DNA of 64,000 nucleotides from NCBI GenBank assembly GCA_902552475.1, contig CACDJC010000001.1, positions 1 to 64,000 of the forward strand, read 5' to 3'. Origin of the DNA: an uncultured Pelagibacteraceae bacterium (GTDB lineage: Bacteria; Pseudomonadota; Alphaproteobacteria; Pelagibacterales; Pelagibacteraceae). Made by a program: the position numbers and the translations under genes. The notes under the pieces are model-generated. The model was not told the origin of the DNA, searched no databases, and saw only the letters and a program-made list of their open reading frames with translations. Below are positions 61,450-64,000 of the stretch, piece after piece. Each line of letters opens with the position of its first letter. Position 1 is the first letter of the stretch.

Positions 61450-61875
61450 ATGATCAAGTACTCTTTAAAATGTAAAAAATGTTCAATCGAGTTTGAAAGT
61501 TGGTTTGGATCTTCAAAGGAATTTGATCGATTAAAAAAACTTAAACTTTTAAAATGTCAAAATTGCAATTCTTTAAAAATTGAAAAGTCTTTAATGTCCC
61601 CAAATTTGGCTAATACTAAGAAAAAAAGTAATTATCAAAATGTTAAAAAATATGAGTTAGTAAAAAAGAAACTAAAAAAATATCAAAAATTTATTAAGCA
61701 AAATTTTGATTATGTTGGAGATAATTTTACATATGAAGCACGATCTATACATTATAACCAAAAAAAATCAAAAAAAGGTATTTATGGTAAAGCTTCAATT
61801 GAAGAGGTTAAAGAATTAAAAGAAGAAGGTATTGAAACTGAAATGATACCCTGGATTGAAGAAAAAGAGAATTAA
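61450..61875 (+). CDS. DUF1178 family protein
   Basis: IKYSLKCKKCSIEFESWFGSSKEFDRLKKLKLLKCQNCNSLKIEKSLMSPN. Confidence 0.86.
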   Translation: MIKYSLKCKKCSIEFESWFGSSKEFDRLKKLKLLKCQNCNSLKIEKSLMSPNLANTKKKSNYQNVKKYELVKKKLKKYQKFIKQNFDYVGDNFTYEARSIHYNQKKSKKGIYGKASIEEVKELKEEGIETEMIPWIEEKEN

Positions 61876-62600
61876 ATTTTTTTCAATTTCATAATATAAT
61901 TTACTGATTTATCATCTGATACGCTCCACTTATTTAAAATTGGATTAAAAGTCATGCCGTTAATTTTTTTTAAGTCAAGATAATTTTTTTTACATATATT
62001 TGTTAAGGTCTCTGGTTTTACAAATTTATTCCAGTCATGAGTTCCTATTGGTAGCCATTGTAAAATATATTCAGCTCCAATAATAGCAAAGATATAAGAT
62101 TTTAAAGTTTGATTTAATGTTGCGATAAACATTATTCCTGATTTTTTTAAAAACTTTGAACTTTGTTTTATAAAAGAATTTACGTTTTCAACATGTTCAA
62201 CTATTTCCATATTTAATATTATGTCAAATTTCTCACTAGTCTTTAAACTTTCAGGAGATGTATTTAAATACTTAATTTTAAGTTTACTTTTTTTTAAATG
62301 ATATTTTGCAACTTTAATGTTTCGATCTGATGCATCTATACCAACCACTTTGGCTCCAAGTCGTGCCATTGGTTCAGATAAAAGTCCTCCACCGCATCCG
62401 ATATCTAGAACACTCAGTCCATTTAATGGTTTATATTTATTTTTTATATTAAGATCTGATTCTATATTTTCTTTAATATATTTAATTCTTATTGGGTTAA
62501 ATTTATGTAAAGGCTTAAATTTACCGTTTGGATTCCACCATTCTTCTGCAATTTTTGAAAATTTTTCTATTTCTTTTTTATTAATTGTGTTAGTTTTCAT
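61872..62600 (-). CDS. ubiG: Ubiquinone biosynthesis O-methyltransferase
   Basis: AEEWWNPNGKFKPLHKFNPIRI, LDIGCGGGLLSEPMARLGAKVVGIDAS, HDWNKFVKPETL. Confidence 0.95.
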   Translation of the reverse strand: MKTNTINKKEIEKFSKIAEEWWNPNGKFKPLHKFNPIRIKYIKENIESDLNIKNKYKPLNGLSVLDIGCGGGLLSEPMARLGAKVVGIDASDRNIKVAKYHLKKSKLKIKYLNTSPESLKTSEKFDIILNMEIVEHVENVNSFIKQSSKFLKKSGIMFIATLNQTLKSYIFAIIGAEYILQWLPIGTHDWNKFVKPETLTNICKKNYLDLKKINGMTFNPILNKWSVSDDKSVNYIMKLKKI

Positions 62601-62669
62601 TGTTTATTGACATTACAATCAAGATGTATTTTATCAATATATTTTAACTAAAATTAGAAAAAAAAATCA

Positions 62670-63881
62670 ATGAAAATTGTAGTTTTAAAATTTGGTGGGA
62701 CTTCAGTAGGAAGTATTAAAAGAATTAAAAAAATTTCCGATATTATAAAACAATACAAAAAAAAATATAAAGTTATTGTTTTATCATCTGCGATGAGCGG
62801 AGTTACTAATGAATTAGTTAAAAAATCAAAACAAATTAGCAAAAACTTCTCAGATGCTGAATATGATGCACTAGTTTCAGCAGGAGAACAAATGTCTTGT
62901 TCATTAATTGCTGGTCAGCTAATTGAAAGAGGTCAAAAAGCAAGATCTTGGCTTGCTTGGCAAATTCCAATTATAACAGATGGCAAACACAAATTTGCAA
63001 GAATAAACCAAATTAAAAAAAAAAATATTCTAAATTATTTAAAAATCGGAGGAATACCGATAGTAGCTGGATTCCAAGGAATAAATTATCAAAATAGAAT
63101 AACTACAATTGGAAGAGGCGGAACTGATGCTAGCGCAATAATGTTTGCAAAATTTTTTAATGCCGAAAAATGTATTATTTATACAGATGTAGAAGGAGTA
63201 TATACTACCGATCCAAATAAACTTAAATCTGCAAAAAAAATTAAGGAAATATCTTATGAAGAAATGCTAGAAATGGCGTCTTTAGGTGCAAAAGTTATGC
63301 AACCACACTCAATTCAAGATGCTAGACTTAATAGAATAGATATAGAGGTAAAATCATCTTTTAAAAATAAATCTGGCACCTTAATTACTAAAAGAAAAAA
63401 TATTATAAATAATAAAATTATTACTGGTATTTCTTCTACTCAGAATGATGCTAAAATAACTCTTTTGGGAGTTAAAGACAAACCGGGTATCGCTGCTTCT
63501 ATATTTAAACCTCTTTCAGAAAACTCCATAAATGTTGATATGGTTGTTCAAAATATTTCAGCAAATGGAAAAGAAACTGATTTAACATTTACAATAAAAT
63601 CAGATGATTTGAATAAAGCAAAAAAAACTATTATAGAAAATAAAAAAATAAATTTTAAAAGTTTATTAATAGACAAAAATGTATCGAAGATTTCAATAAT
63701 TGGGGTAGGAATGGTTACAACTCCAGGTGTAACTTATAAAATGTTTCAAGCTTTAGCTGAAAAAAAAATTAACATTCAAGTTATATCAACTTCAGAAATT
63801 AAAATTTCAGTTTTAATTAACAAAAAAAATATTAGAAAAGCTATAAAAGCACTTCACAAAGAATTTAAATTAGATAAATAA
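62670..63881 (+). CDS. lysC: Aspartate kinase
   Basis: VVLKFGGTSVGS, TIGRGGTDASAIMFA, two ACT domains. Confidence 0.96.
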   Translation: MKIVVLKFGGTSVGSIKRIKKISDIIKQYKKKYKVIVLSSAMSGVTNELVKKSKQISKNFSDAEYDALVSAGEQMSCSLIAGQLIERGQKARSWLAWQIPIITDGKHKFARINQIKKKNILNYLKIGGIPIVAGFQGINYQNRITTIGRGGTDASAIMFAKFFNAEKCIIYTDVEGVYTTDPNKLKSAKKIKEISYEEMLEMASLGAKVMQPHSIQDARLNRIDIEVKSSFKNKSGTLITKRKNIINNKIITGISSTQNDAKITLLGVKDKPGIAASIFKPLSENSINVDMVVQNISANGKETDLTFTIKSDDLNKAKKTIIENKKINFKSLLIDKNVSKISIIGVGMVTTPGVTYKMFQALAEKKINIQVISTSEIKISVLINKKNIRKAIKALHKEFKLDK

Positions 63882-63885
63882 TTGA

Positions 63886-64000
63886 ATGAGCATTAGACCA
63901 TTTAGAGACATCAAAAGAAAAAAAACTAAAGAAATAAATGTAGGAAATGTAAAAGTTGGAGGGGATAATCCCATATCTGTCCAATCAATGACTAATACTC
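63886..64000 (+). CDS. ispG: 4-hydroxy-3-methylbut-2-enyl-diphosphate synthase, 5' portion
   Basis: [38 protein letters not shown]; truncated by window edge. Confidence 0.88.
   Translation, partial: MSIRPFRDIKRKKTKEINVGNVKVGGDNPISVQSMTNT

Overview
This 64 kb window is a gapless, very AT-rich stretch of core chromosome. Gene content, order and codon usage point to a SAR11/Pelagibacterales alphaproteobacterium. It runs from the 3' part of gyrB to the 5' end of ispG. I call about 74 protein genes: amino-acid, LPS and fatty-acid biosynthesis, translation, DNA repair and secretion. I also call three tRNAs (Thr, Phe, His) and the SRP 4.5S RNA. There is no rRNA, CRISPR array, prophage, IS element or defence island, and no clear new multi-gene system. 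The most interesting signals are small and structural: (1) a candidate three-way-junction RNA (84 nt, closing helix of about 13 bp) in the glcB malate synthase leader, where SAR11 is known to use a glycine riboswitch but where the canonical glycine motifs are absent; (2) a 43-nt near-perfect hairpin and related stem-loops around the cold-shock gene; (3) tRNA-His and SRP RNA ending 4-5 nt before the hisS and dnaX start codons; (4) an A9 slippery run in dnaX placed to give a gamma-like product; (5) AccA with a C-terminal hydrophobic tail; (6) a recent in-frame tandem duplication in an LptC-like protein next to lptB with no separate lptA; (7) convergent gene junctions with essentially no spacer, four sharing a 4-bp palindromic stop. 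No searches or folding programs were run. Calls rest on reading the translations and on manual base pairing.
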